Positions 1-8,290 of a DNA stretch of 18,530 nt are shown piece after piece (positions within the stretch are counted from its first letter, which is position 1; each line of letters opens with the position of its first letter). The notes below the pieces were generated by a model. It was given only the letters and a program-made list of their open reading frames with translations, searched no databases and was not told the DNA's origin. A program made the position numbers and the translations under genes. Where the stretch lies: contig JADJOO010000028.1 in the NCBI GenBank assembly GCA_016713725.1, positions 1 to 18,530 on the forward strand, written 5' to 3'. The stretch is from Pseudomonadota bacterium (GTDB lineage: Bacteria; Pseudomonadota; Gammaproteobacteria; Steroidobacterales; Steroidobacteraceae).

Positions 1-564
1 CCGCAGTCGCGCACGATGCAGGGTGACGTGGAGGTTGCTGGTCGTCATGCCAACCGTTGCGCAGATTTCCGCAGTTCGAGTTCAATGAACTCGCGTCATC
101 AGCACCCGCCTGGCGTGGCGGCGAGGCCGTCGAGGCAGGTGTTGAACACGCCAGAAGTCGGACTGGTGGAACGACGCTTCCGGGTCACCCCAGTCGAGCG
201 GCCGCTCGTGCGGCTGCCAGAAGCCGCGGGTGTCGAACAGCGATGGCCCGGTCTCTTCGTCCTCGTCGTCGCCGGACTTCAGCAGGCTGCCGGCGTACAC
301 CAACCGCTGGCGCTGGCGCAGCGTGTCGGCAATTTTGTTCTTCAGGATCGCGAAGACCCAAGTCTTGAGCGCCGCGGCGCCCCGAAACGACGCGGTGTTC
401 TTCAGGGCTCCGATCAGGGCTTCCTGAACGGCGTCCTCGGCCAGGTCGGGGTCATTCAACTGCAGGGTCGCGAACTTGAGCATCTGGCGACGCAAGTCCT
501 CCAGAATACCGGGTCCGTGAGCGCGACGCCGCTCAGGTCCCTCATTCACCGCGGTCTCGTTCAT
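1..564 (-). CDS. ECF-type RNA polymerase sigma factor (TIGR02943-like), 3' end cut by window edge and frameshifted
   Basis: Alternative sigma factor that directs RNA polymerase to a stress or extracytoplasmic regulon. The first reading block (564 down to about 150) carries a clear sigma region 2: LNDPDLAEDAVQEAL, then SFRGAAALKTWVFAILKNKIAD. It is followed by the linker FDTRGFWQPHERPLDWGDPE typical of the TIGR02943 subfamily. Below about 150 the frame breaks at least three times. Reading across frames recovers VFNTCLDGL, then REFIELE, then a region 4 helix-turn-helix segment resembling AEICATVGMTTSNLHVTLHRARL, which runs off the window at base 1. ATG at 564 is chosen because it overlaps the stop of nrtS (ATGA), implying translational coupling; an in-frame ATG at 618 would lie inside nrtS. 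Region 2 identity is secure; the C-terminus is not readable here. An anti-sigma gene could lie beyond the edge. Confidence 0.85.
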
Positions 565-785
565 CCCTCGCGCTCCTGCCGCAACCGCGCGGTCGCGCCG
601 CTGTAACTTGCGACACAATACGGGACCAGGTAATTGAGCGCGAGATGAAACCAGGCGACGTCCCCGTCAGCCATGATCGTTGATCCCTGGTTGATCGCAT
701 TGAGGACGCTCCCGACGATCAGCGACACCTTGAACGAGTTGCTGACGATCGGACGCGACAACGCGGCGCGCAGCAACGGCGTCAT
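561..785 (-). CDS. nrtS: Nitrate/nitrite transporter NrtS family small membrane protein
   Basis: Short 74-residue inner-membrane protein with two hydrophobic segments (about residues 15-33 and 44-63). The pattern RPIVSNSFKVSLIVGSVLNAINQG, followed by LALNYLVPYCVASYSG, is what I recall for NrtS, a small two-helix nitrate/nitrite transporter family known from cyanobacteria and proteobacteria. The frame is intact. Its ATG overlaps the stop of the upstream FAD oxidoreductase (ATGA at 782-785), and its own stop overlaps the start of the sigma factor (ATGA at 561-564), so it is the middle gene of a tightly coupled operon. The assignment rests on recalled family similarity. A generic small membrane protein is the alternative, but length and motif fit NrtS well. 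Confidence 0.8.
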   Translation of the reverse strand: MTPLLRAALSRPIVSNSFKVSLIVGSVLNAINQGSTIMADGDVAWFHLALNYLVPYCVASYSGATARLRQEREG

Positions 786-1918
786 GCGCGTGCGTCCAGG
801 ATTCGCCCCTCACCGGTGTCCAGTGAGTGCCTGCGGATGAAGCGCCGATCGATGCGATCCTTCCAGCGCCACACCCACTTTCCCTCTGCACTCAAGGGGC
901 CCCACGACGCAATCGCTCGCCGTGACCCGCAGGAGAGCAGGTACAGGGAGCGGAGTCGCGGTCGATAGGTACGCAATGCCTGGCCTGCGAGCGTTGCCAG
1001 CAGATTGGCGGCCAGCACCGGCCCGGCATGGACCGCGTCACGCCAGAGCGCGCCACGCTCCTGCGTCCTGGCGCGCGCACACATCGCCCGCCGCAAACAC
1101 ATTGGGTGCGAGACGCTGCGGTGGGTGCGATCCACGGCGATGAAGCCACGTTCGTCAAGTGCGGGTCGCCCAACCGCAGCCAGCACGGGGCCACGCCGCC
1201 GGTGGCGGCGATCACGCAGTCTGCCGAAATCAGGGTGCCGGCGGGCAGCAACAGCCCCTCCTCCGAACCCACCGCTGGCCCGGGGTGGACGTCGAGGCGC
1301 GCCTGCATCGCGGCTCCCCGGGTCCGTTTCACGAACGGCTTGGGCGAATCCGGGCAGCATCCCGGCCTCCGCGGTGACCAGACCGACCGAGGCGCGACCG
1401 CCCCGACGGCGAAATGCGTGCCGGACCGCCAAGGCGATTTCCACTGCCGCCGCGCCGCCACCGACCACGGCGAGCCTGAATCCCGAGTGTTTGCCGGCCG
1501 CCTCGAGGACGGCGGGCCAGCGGTCGAGGAAATCGCCCAGCGGACGCACCGGCAGCAGGCGCTCGCCCAGCAGCTCAAGCCAGGAAATGTCGGTCTCGCT
1601 GCCGACGTCAAGCGACAGAAGATCGTATTCGAGGTGCCGTCCGTTCGACAGCGCCACGCAGCGCCGGGTCGCGTCCATGCCAACGATGGTCTCCTGCAGC
1701 AGGCGAACGTTTGCCGCGCGGGCCAGCGTCTGCAGGTCGATCTCGCAGTCCTCGCGCGCGTAGTGGCCCGCGATCCACCCGGGCAGCATGCCGGAGTACA
1801 GCTGGCGCGACGCCGGTGTCACCAAGGTGACGGCGACATCGGTCGGGCTGGCCCGGCCGAGCGCCTTCAGGACGGCGAGGTGCGCGTGTCCGCCCCCGCC
1901 GAGAACCAGGTGTCGCAT
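782..1918 (-). CDS. FAD-dependent pyridine nucleotide-disulfide oxidoreductase, SelD-associated/NDH-2-like, multiply frameshifted
   Basis: Flavoprotein of the two-dinucleotide-binding-domain fold, resembling the family that is also found fused to SelD (TIGR03169) and type II NADH dehydrogenases. The start MRHLVLGGGGHAHLAVLKAL gives the FAD Rossmann loop (GGGGHAH). YSGMLPGWIAGHY and YDLLSLDVGSE are family hallmarks, and RLAVVGGGAAAVEIALA is the NAD(P)H-binding glycine motif. From about 1320 down to 1040 the frame changes at least five times (near 1320, 1160, 1105, 1078 and 1045). Read across frames, it gives ISADCVIAATGG, NVFAAGDVCA and the AVHAGPVLAANLL segment, the expected C-terminal FAD-binding order. 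The last stretch (YLLSCGSRRAIASWGPLSAEG) is intact. About 379 residues, normal for the family. It is the first gene of the operon with nrtS and the ECF sigma factor. The electron acceptor cannot be inferred from the sequence. Confidence 0.85.
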   Translation of the reverse strand: MRHLVLGGGGHAHLAVLKALGRASPTDVAVTLVTPASRQLYSGMLPGWIAGHYAREDCEIDLQTLARAANVRLLQETIVGMDATRRCVALSNGRHLEYDLLSLDVGSETDISWLELLGERLLPVRPLGDFLDRWPAVLEAAGKHSGFRLAVVGGGAAAVEIALAVRHAFRRRGGRASVGLVTAEAGMLPGFAQAVRETDPGSRDAGAPRRPPRASGGFGGGAVAARRHPDFGRLRDRRHRRRGPVLAAVGRPALDERGFIAVDRTHRSVSHPMCLRRAMCARARTQERGALWRDAVHAGPVLAANLLATLAGQALRTYRPRLRSLYLLSCGSRRAIASWGPLSAEGKWVWRWKDRIDRRFIRRHSLDTGEGRILDARA

Positions 1919-1984
1919 TCGAAACGTGCTCCGTCCATCAGATTTGCCGTGACAGACGATCAGTCGCGGCGGGATGGAGATTCC

Positions 1985-2010
1985 TTACAGGCCCTCACTC
2001 GAGGCTGTAA
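1985..2010. repeat. Imperfect inverted repeat in the divergent spacer
   Basis: TTACAG (1985-1990) pairs with CTGTAA (2005-2010), and CCTC (1993-1996) pairs with GAGG (2001-2004). This makes a 10-bp stem with a two-base bulge and a four-base loop. It lies between the divergent start codons of the FAD oxidoreductase (1918, minus) and the MTA phosphorylase (2068, plus), where an operator or 5' leader hairpin would be expected. No run of T follows on either strand, so an intrinsic terminator is unlikely. Function is unproven. Confidence 0.3.
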
Positions 2011-2067
2011 GAACCACCGCGGCGGCGGCGACTACCCCCAGGCACCAAGGGCACAGAGGCGACAGGC

Positions 2068-2936
<869 letters not shown>

Positions 2937-2937
<1 letters not shown>

Positions 2938-3881
2938 TGATCGACTTCGTCGTGTGCTACTCGCCGCAGCACTCGGCTTCGTCCTGCAGCGGTCGTCCAT
3001 GTGCACGGTCGCCAACATTGAACGACTGGTCGTGCAGCGTCGGGTGGACGGCCTGCTCGGCCTCGGCGTCGCAATCTGCTGGGCCGGTGGTCCTGCTGGG
3101 GCTCGCATGGATGCGGCCCGAGGCCGTCTGGCTGCCCAGCGAACATGGCCTGTCCTGGCTGCTGATCGGGGGCGCCGTCGTTATGGGTGCCGGCAGTGCC
3201 TTGAACGGTGGCTGCTTTGTCGGCAGCATCGTGCGCATCGGCTCGGGCAACCTCAATTTTTTCGCGACGCTCGTCGGCATTGGCCTTGGGTTGCGCCTGA
3301 TGCAGTCCGTCGCGCCGCCGCCCACCGTCAACGGCCAGGAAGCCGTGCGATACGTGCACGAGGGGTCCATCGCGTACGCGGTCGCGTGGGTATCCTTCCT
3401 CGCGATCGGCGCTGGTGCCGCCGCGATCGGCTGGCGCAGCAGCGGTTACCGGCGGCTGACGCTGCGCGGCCGCTGGCCACGCGTGCTGGCCTTGTCGGCC
3501 ACGGGCCTCCTTGCCGGACTGATGTTTGCGCGCAATCCCGGCTGGACCTACGCGAGCGCGATCGAGGCGCTGGCGAACGCGGATCGAGCCGCGGTCACGT
3601 GGTCACTGCTCGTTGCGCCCATCGCGTTGTTTGGTGGCGCCATGGCGAGTGCGTGGGCGTCACGACGATTCCAGCTGCAGCGAATGAACCTCGGCGATTC
3701 GCTGCGCTCCCTGTGCGGCGGCGCACTGATGGGCGCCGGTGCGGGATTGATCCCGGGTGGCAACGATATCCTGTTGCTGTGGGCCATTCCGGGGCTGACG
3801 ATTTACGGCACGGTGGCCTATGCCGCCATGGCCGTGTCGATCGCGGTGACGATCGCTGTGGGAAGGGGACTGCGCAAATGA
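2937..3881 (+). CDS. YeeE/YedE family sulfur (thiosulfate-type) transporter, two frame breaks
   Basis: Polytopic inner-membrane protein of the YeeE/YedE (PF04143) family, whose characterised members import thiosulfate or related sulfur species through conserved cysteines. ATG 2937 overlaps the phosphorylase stop (TGATG). A base appears to be missing near 2941, and the real N-terminus reads RRVLLAAALGFVLQ, then SSMCTVANIERLVV. The frame shifts again near 3087, then stays open to the stop. Conserved-looking cysteines are seen in SSMCTVAN and in ALNGGCFVGSIVRIGSGN, and there are several Gly/Ala-rich helices plus GAGLIPGGNDILLLW. The length of about 315 residues fits a single-chain, two-half YeeE protein. 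The stop overlaps the following ATG (ATGA 3878-3881), so it is coupled to the MBL-fold hydrolase. The family is fairly sure; the substrate is inferred. Confidence 0.8.
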
Positions 3882-4846
3882 AGACGACGATGGCCCTGGT
3901 CAACGGGCTGATCCTGCTTGGCGCGACACTGATCGTGCTTGACGCGGATGCCGCGAGTGTCGGCAGTCAGTGCGGCCAGAGTGGCGAGGTCGTCCTGCAG
4001 GTACTGGGCTCCGGCGGGCCGGAACTCGCCGGTGGCCGCGCAAGTTCCTCGTACCTGTTGTGGCACAAGGGCAAGGCGAGGCTCCTCGTCGACCTCGGTC
4101 CCGGAGCAATGTTGCGCTTTGGAGAGACCGGCGCACGACTCGACGACCTCGAGCTGGTGGCGATCAGTCACCTGCATGTCGACCATGCGGGCGATCTTCC
4201 GGCGCTGGTCAAGGTCGGCTACTTCACCGACCGGGCCACTGCACTGCCGGTGGCAGGGCCGGGCGCCGGGGGCATGTTTCCGGGGCTCACCGAATGGATC
4301 AATGGTCAGTTCCGGTCCACGGCAGGCAGCTATCGGTACCTCGCAGGTGCGCTCGATGGCTCGGGCGGGCAGTTCGCGCTGAGACCCATCGAGGTCACGC
4401 CTGACGGCGAACAAGCGACGACCGTTCTCAAGACGCAAGGCATGCGGATCGATGCCATCGCGGTGCCCCACGGTGCGGTGCCCGCGCTTGCGTATCGCGT
4501 TCAAATCGACCATCGGGTCATCGTCTTTGGCGGCGACCAGAATGGCAGTTCGGCGGCGTTCTGGAGTTTTTCGCGAGACGCGGACCTGCTGGTCGCCCAC
4601 CTCGCCGTTCCCGAAGACGTCGGTGGTCCCGCCCGCACGCTGCATGCGACGCCGAGCCGCATCGGCGATGGCGCATCTCAGGCGAACGTCGGGCATCTCC
4701 TGTTGTCCCACCTCATGACGCGCAGCGAAGCAACGCTCGACGACAACCTGTCAATCGTACACAAGCGGTTTGACGGTGAGATCGCGCTCGCCCGCGACCT
4801 CGCATGCATCGCGGTCGAGCCCGCGGCCCCAGGCGAATTGCCGTAG
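3878..4846 (+). CDS. Exported MBL-fold metallo-hydrolase
   Basis: Metallo-beta-lactamase superfamily hydrolase of 322 residues, entirely in frame. An N-terminal hydrophobic stretch (residues about 5-25, ending DADAAS) looks like a Sec signal peptide, so the protein is probably periplasmic. The metal-binding motif HLHVDH is at residues 98-103, preceded by LLVDLGPGAMLRF. Later candidate ligands are VPHGAVPA, FGGDQNG and LLLSHL, as in RNase Z/arylsulfatase-like members of the fold. Its start overlaps the YeeE/YedE stop (ATGA), arguing for joint expression with sulfur transport. A hydrolase acting on a sulfur ester or thioester is possible but not shown. The specific substrate is unknown. Confidence 0.85.
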   Translation: MKTTMALVNGLILLGATLIVLDADAASVGSQCGQSGEVVLQVLGSGGPELAGGRASSSYLLWHKGKARLLVDLGPGAMLRFGETGARLDDLELVAISHLHVDHAGDLPALVKVGYFTDRATALPVAGPGAGGMFPGLTEWINGQFRSTAGSYRYLAGALDGSGGQFALRPIEVTPDGEQATTVLKTQGMRIDAIAVPHGAVPALAYRVQIDHRVIVFGGDQNGSSAAFWSFSRDADLLVAHLAVPEDVGGPARTLHATPSRIGDGASQANVGHLLLSHLMTRSEATLDDNLSIVHKRFDGEIALARDLACIAVEPAAPGELP

Positions 4847-4959
4847 CCATCGGGAATATCCGCATCGCCGCGACGGTCATGCTCTAGGAAGGCGATCTGC
4901 ACGAACGCCGGCCGCCTCGCCATCCGTGTCTCCGCCGCAGAACACTCAGGAGTACAGCC

Positions 4960-5520
4960 ATGCCTGACCCGACACCGATTCAGTCTTCGCGGGCACCGCC
5001 CGCCGTGCTGCCGCCGCGCCTGACATCTGCGCTGCCACGGTTAAAGGGCGAATCCCCTGCACTCGCGGCGATGACTGATTTCACCCATGACAATCCAGCG
5101 ATCGTGGCGCCTGGGCGTCACATCGACGATGCCCTGCGGGACATGATCGCGTACGGTGTGCGCGCACTGCTGGTCGTCGAGGATGGAAAAGTGCTCGGCC
5201 TGATCACGGCCAGCGACATCATGGGCGAACGCCCGATCAAGTTCCTGCAGAACCCGCTGTGCGAGGGAAGCCCGTGCCGTCACAAGGACATTCACGTTGC
5301 CGACATCATGACGCCGTGGGCAGAACTGCAGTTGATCGACTACGACTGGGTTTCGCACCGGGCAACAGCGGACATCGCGGAAACCCTGATCCGCACTTGC
5401 GCCACGCACCTGCTGGTGGTCGAGCGCTCAGCGCAGGATACGGGGAGCACTCTGCGCGGACTGTTCTCGCGCACTCGCCTGGAGCGGCAGCTCGATCACG
5501 CATTGACAGATCCCTGCTGA
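4960..5520 (+). CDS. Tandem CBS-domain protein
   Basis: A 186-residue soluble protein made mostly of a CBS pair. The first CBS domain covers about residues 45-100 (IDDALRDMIAYGVRALLVVEDGKVLGLITASDI split over its strands) and the second about 113-178 (VADIMTPWAELQLID, TCATHLLVVER). CBS pairs (Bateman modules) bind adenosine nucleotides or related ligands and act as sensors. No partner domain is fused, so it would act as a free regulator. The first 40 residues are Pro/Ala-rich and probably disordered. The start is supported by AGGAG at 4948-4952. It follows the MBL-fold gene after 113 bases and ends six bases before the Kelch-protein start. The frame is intact. The ligand is unknown. Confidence 0.85.
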   Translation: MPDPTPIQSSRAPPAVLPPRLTSALPRLKGESPALAAMTDFTHDNPAIVAPGRHIDDALRDMIAYGVRALLVVEDGKVLGLITASDIMGERPIKFLQNPLCEGSPCRHKDIHVADIMTPWAELQLIDYDWVSHRATADIAETLIRTCATHLLVVERSAQDTGSTLRGLFSRTRLERQLDHALTDPC

Positions 5521-5526
5521 GGCGCC

Positions 5527-6602
5527 GTGCGGAAGCATAGCGCCGTAACTTTCCTGTCACGGCTCGCGCTGCTGCCGGTGCTCATCGTTGCGCTCGGCGC
5601 GCACGCGAAAGACGTCGTTCCCCCGCTGCCCAGGCCGGTCACGAACAACGTCACCGCCAGCGTGCGCGTCGAGGGCAACGACTACGTCGTATCGCTGCTC
5701 GGACTCGGTGCCGGCAAGACCTGGCGCGATATTCGTGCCGACGGGTTCGTGCTGCGCGTCGGGCAGCCGGCCTGGGAGCCCTTGCCGTCGGTGCCGGATA
5801 GTGCAGGCCGCCTCGCCGCCGCCGCGGTGGCCGTTGGCGATCGCATCCTGGTCATCGGTGGATACACCGTCGCCGAGGACGGCACCGAAACGTCGACCCC
5901 CCACGTCTATTCGCTCGACGTAGTCCAGCGCAGCTACCAGCGGCTCGCGGACATTCCGACGCCGGTCGACGACGCCGTCGCCCTGCTCTATCGCGAGCGC
6001 TATGTCTACCTCGTGAGCGGCTGGCACGATCACGGTAATGTCGCGCTGGTGCAGCGCTATGACGTGATCGAGAATACCGGATCGCTGCCACTGCATTTCC
6101 TGGGACGCCCGTATTCGGCCACGCCGGCGCGATCGCCGGCAACGTATTCGTGGTCTGCGACGGCGTGGCAGTGAGGGAACAGCACGGCAAGCGGCACTTC
6201 GAACCTTCCGCGGAATGCTGGCGCGGCGTCATCGACGCCGACGCGACCGAGACGATCGCCTGGACGCAAATTCCCCCGCACCCTGGGCCGGCGCGCTACC
6301 GCATGGCAGCGACCGCGCTCGGCGATCGGGCGGCGCTGCTGTTCGTGGGCGGCGCGGCGAATCCGTACAACTACGACGGCATCGGATATGACGGTCAGCC
6401 ATCGGAGCCCGAGCCCGGCGCCATCGTCTACGATCTCCAGACCGATCGCTGGCATCGCCGAGCCACCCCGGTTGCGACGATGGACACGCGCAACCTGGTG
6501 GTGGTGGGTGGCAAGGCACGCGTGATCGGTGGCATGCGTGCCGGTCAGCGTGTCGCAAACGACGTCGTAGCGGTCGCCGAACTGCCCTTCGATCGTCACT
6601 GA
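5527..6602 (+). CDS. Exported Kelch-type beta-propeller protein, one frame break
   Basis: Secreted protein of about 358 residues with a GTG start at 5527, preceded by GAGG at 5519-5522. Residues 1-27 form a signal peptide (ALLPVLIVALGAHA, cleavage before KDVV). The body shows Kelch-like blade motifs: AAAAVAVGDRILVIGGYTVAEDG, the STPHVYSLDVVQRSYQRLADIPTP segment, VYLVSGWHD, and after the break GHAGAIAGNVFVVCDG, ALLFVGGAANPYNYDG and RWHRRATPVATMDTRNLVVVGG. The frame breaks near 6079. Adding one base there gives a continuous TAFPGTPVFGHAG, so this is one gene. It is near the MBL-fold and CBS genes, probably in one transcription unit. Beta-propellers of this sort are binding platforms or sialate mutarotase-like proteins; no catalytic role can be assigned. 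Confidence 0.75.
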
Positions 6603-6688
6603 ACGAGTCGCACGCACTCGCGGGAGGCGTGCGGCGCGCGCAGCGATACCTCGAGTGGGCCCCACCCGTGCCATGATCGTGCCGGCTT

Positions 6689-7458
6689 ATGCCCACCCCG
6701 CCAAAGCCCAGCGAACCGCCAGAGGCGAGGCCCGCCGCGCTGCCTGCGCTGTTGCGGGAACCTGCGCAGTCTCGCTATCGCTTGCTGCGCGGTGGCGCCG
6801 TCACCACGGTCATCGTTGTACTGGTGCTGGTGGCGGCATGGTGGGCGTCGATGCCGGCGCACTCCTTCGGTCCGGCCATGATTGACGCGGCCGCACGCCT
6901 GCAACGTGCGGTAACAGAGCATCCCGTGCTCGCGGTATCCGTCTTCGTCATCGGATACCTCGCCGTCTGCAGCCTGAACCTGCCGGGGGCGACGGCCATG
7001 ACGATCACGGCCGGCGCAGTGTTTGGCGTGCCGGTCGGACTGGTCATCGTGTCCGTTTCGAGTACCGTGGGCGCCGTCGTCGCACTCATCGTGGCGCGCG
7101 CGCTGCTGCGATCCCGGATTCGCGGCCGCTATCCGGATCTCGTCTCGTGGATCGAGGGCCGCGCCGGCGAGGACAGCGCGTGGCTGCTGCTGGCAATGCG
7201 CCTGTTTCCGGGCATGCCGTTCTTTCTGGTCAACCTGCTGTTTGCAATGACGGACTTGCCGGTTCGCAGGTTTGCCTGGTGAGCCAGCTTGGCATGCTGC
7301 CTGCTGCCGCGCTGTACTTGAGTGCTGGACGGGAACTCGCGCGCATGGGTAACGGTGCAGCGCCGATGTCAACCCGTGCGCTGCTGATACTGGCCGGCAT
7401 CGCGACGCTGCTCATCATCGGGCGTCTGGTTCGTCGTCGTCTGCTCGCAACTCGCTGA
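6689..7458 (+). CDS. TVP38/TMEM64 family (VTT domain) membrane protein, one frame break
   Basis: Inner-membrane protein of about 256 residues in the DedA-related VTT/SNARE-associated superfamily. A proline-rich cytoplasmic N-terminus (1-30) is followed by a first helix (about 37-52). The VTT core includes VCSLNLPGATAMTITAGAVFG (about 93-113) and a small-residue-rich helix, VSVSSTVGAVVALIVARALL. MRLFPGMPFFLVNLLFAMTDLP is a family hallmark. The frame breaks at about 7280, where TGG is followed by GTGAGCC; restoring one G gives RRFAWVSQLGMLPAAALYLSAG and continues to the stop at 7458. Roles proposed for the family include lipid transport or scrambling and, for some members, selenite or metal-related transport. 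No specific role is evident here. Confidence 0.85.
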
Positions 7459-7490
7459 CGGGTGACGCCGAAGCGGCAGGAGCGCGCTGA

Positions 7491-8087
7491 TCAAGGTGCC
7501 GTCGCGCCCCCTGCCAGGGTCCGGACACTCGCCAGAACGACGTCCGGGTCCGGCCGAACCTTGTATCCCGGCTCGAAGAACTTCGCCAGGATGGTGCGGT
7601 CCCGTGCCAACACGAAGATGCCCGGATGTGGCACGCCAAACGCCGCGCTGCCGGTCGGATACTGCGCATCCCGGATGCCGATGTCCTCGGCGACCGCGCC
7701 GGTGTGGACGGCGAGCATGGTGAAGTGGGTGTTCTGGCTATCAACGAAGGCACGCACCAGCGGCACCTCATCGACGCTGACCGACACCAGCGGGAATCCA
7801 AGCGCCGCAAACTCCGTGGCCCGCTGATTGATCTCCACGAGCTGATGCTTGCAGAACGGGCACCAGTCCGCCGACCGGACGAACACCACGGTGAGGCCGC
7901 GCGCGCCCATCAGGTCGTCAACCTTGCGCAGGCGGCCGGATGAGTCTGCCAGGTGCAGCGGGTTTGTGAACTGTGCGCCGACGGGAGGGCCTGGCGGCAC
8001 CCAGCCAGATTCCGCTGCGTGCACCACGGAGAATATTCCAAGCGCAAAGAGAGCGGCCCAGATCATCGACCAACGTTGATTGCGCAT
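7491..8087 (-). CDS. Exported thioredoxin-fold peroxiredoxin-like protein (AhpC/TSA/redoxin type)
   Basis: A 198-residue redoxin, intact in frame. ATG at 8087 is chosen over upstream in-frame starts because GGAGAG lies just before it (8093-8098 on the plus strand) and a proper signal peptide follows (MIWAALFALGIFSVVHAA, cleavage near residue 25). The mature part has VVFVRSADWCPFCKHQLVEI, with a CxxC pair at C76 and C79 at the start of the first helix, as in thioredoxin-like thiol oxidoreductases and peroxiredoxin-like proteins. VSVSVDEVPLVRAFVDS and GVPHPGIFVLARDRTILAKFF give the later strands and a cis-proline region. It probably acts on disulfides or peroxides in the periplasm. It is transcribed alone, convergent with the TVP38 gene (32-base gap) and divergent from the debranching enzyme. 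Confidence 0.85.
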   Translation of the reverse strand: MRNQRWSMIWAALFALGIFSVVHAAESGWVPPGPPVGAQFTNPLHLADSSGRLRKVDDLMGARGLTVVFVRSADWCPFCKHQLVEINQRATEFAALGFPLVSVSVDEVPLVRAFVDSQNTHFTMLAVHTGAVAEDIGIRDAQYPTGSAAFGVPHPGIFVLARDRTILAKFFEPGYKVRPDPDVVLASVRTLAGGATAP

Positions 8088-8290
8088 TGAAACTCTCCGG
8101 ACCGTGTAGTGAACCCGCGGATCGCACGACAGTAGACCGACCAAAATGGCTGGATATTTCGCCGCGCGGTGCGCTCGGCGGCGCAAGCGACGGCGACGCG
8201 GATGTGGACCGGGCGTCCGGCCGATCGAGCTTGTCACAAGTTGGCGCGAGCTGGGGGCTTTATGGGGGCCTAACACGATCTGCGCGGTGA
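8088..8290. other. Divergent intergenic region, no clear element
   Basis: The longest non-coding stretch in the window (203 bases) separates the minus-strand redoxin from the plus-strand debranching enzyme and must hold promoters for both. TTGTCA (8231-8236) and TTGGCG (8241-8246) are possible -35 boxes toward the debranching enzyme, but no -10 box lies at a normal distance. I see no convincing operator, riboswitch or small RNA. Confidence 0.4.

Noticed and set aside
1955..1984. A possible ECF promoter upstream of the FAD-nrtS-sigma operon (GGAATC at 1984-1979 and CGTC at 1958-1955, minus strand)
   Set aside because: The spacing between the two boxes is several bases longer than normal ECF promoters, so this may be chance.
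6605..6640. A hairpin (CGCACGC/GCGTGCG) after the Kelch gene, considered as a terminator
   Set aside because: The stem is only 7 bp with an 11-base loop and no T-run follows; the high GC makes such pairs common.
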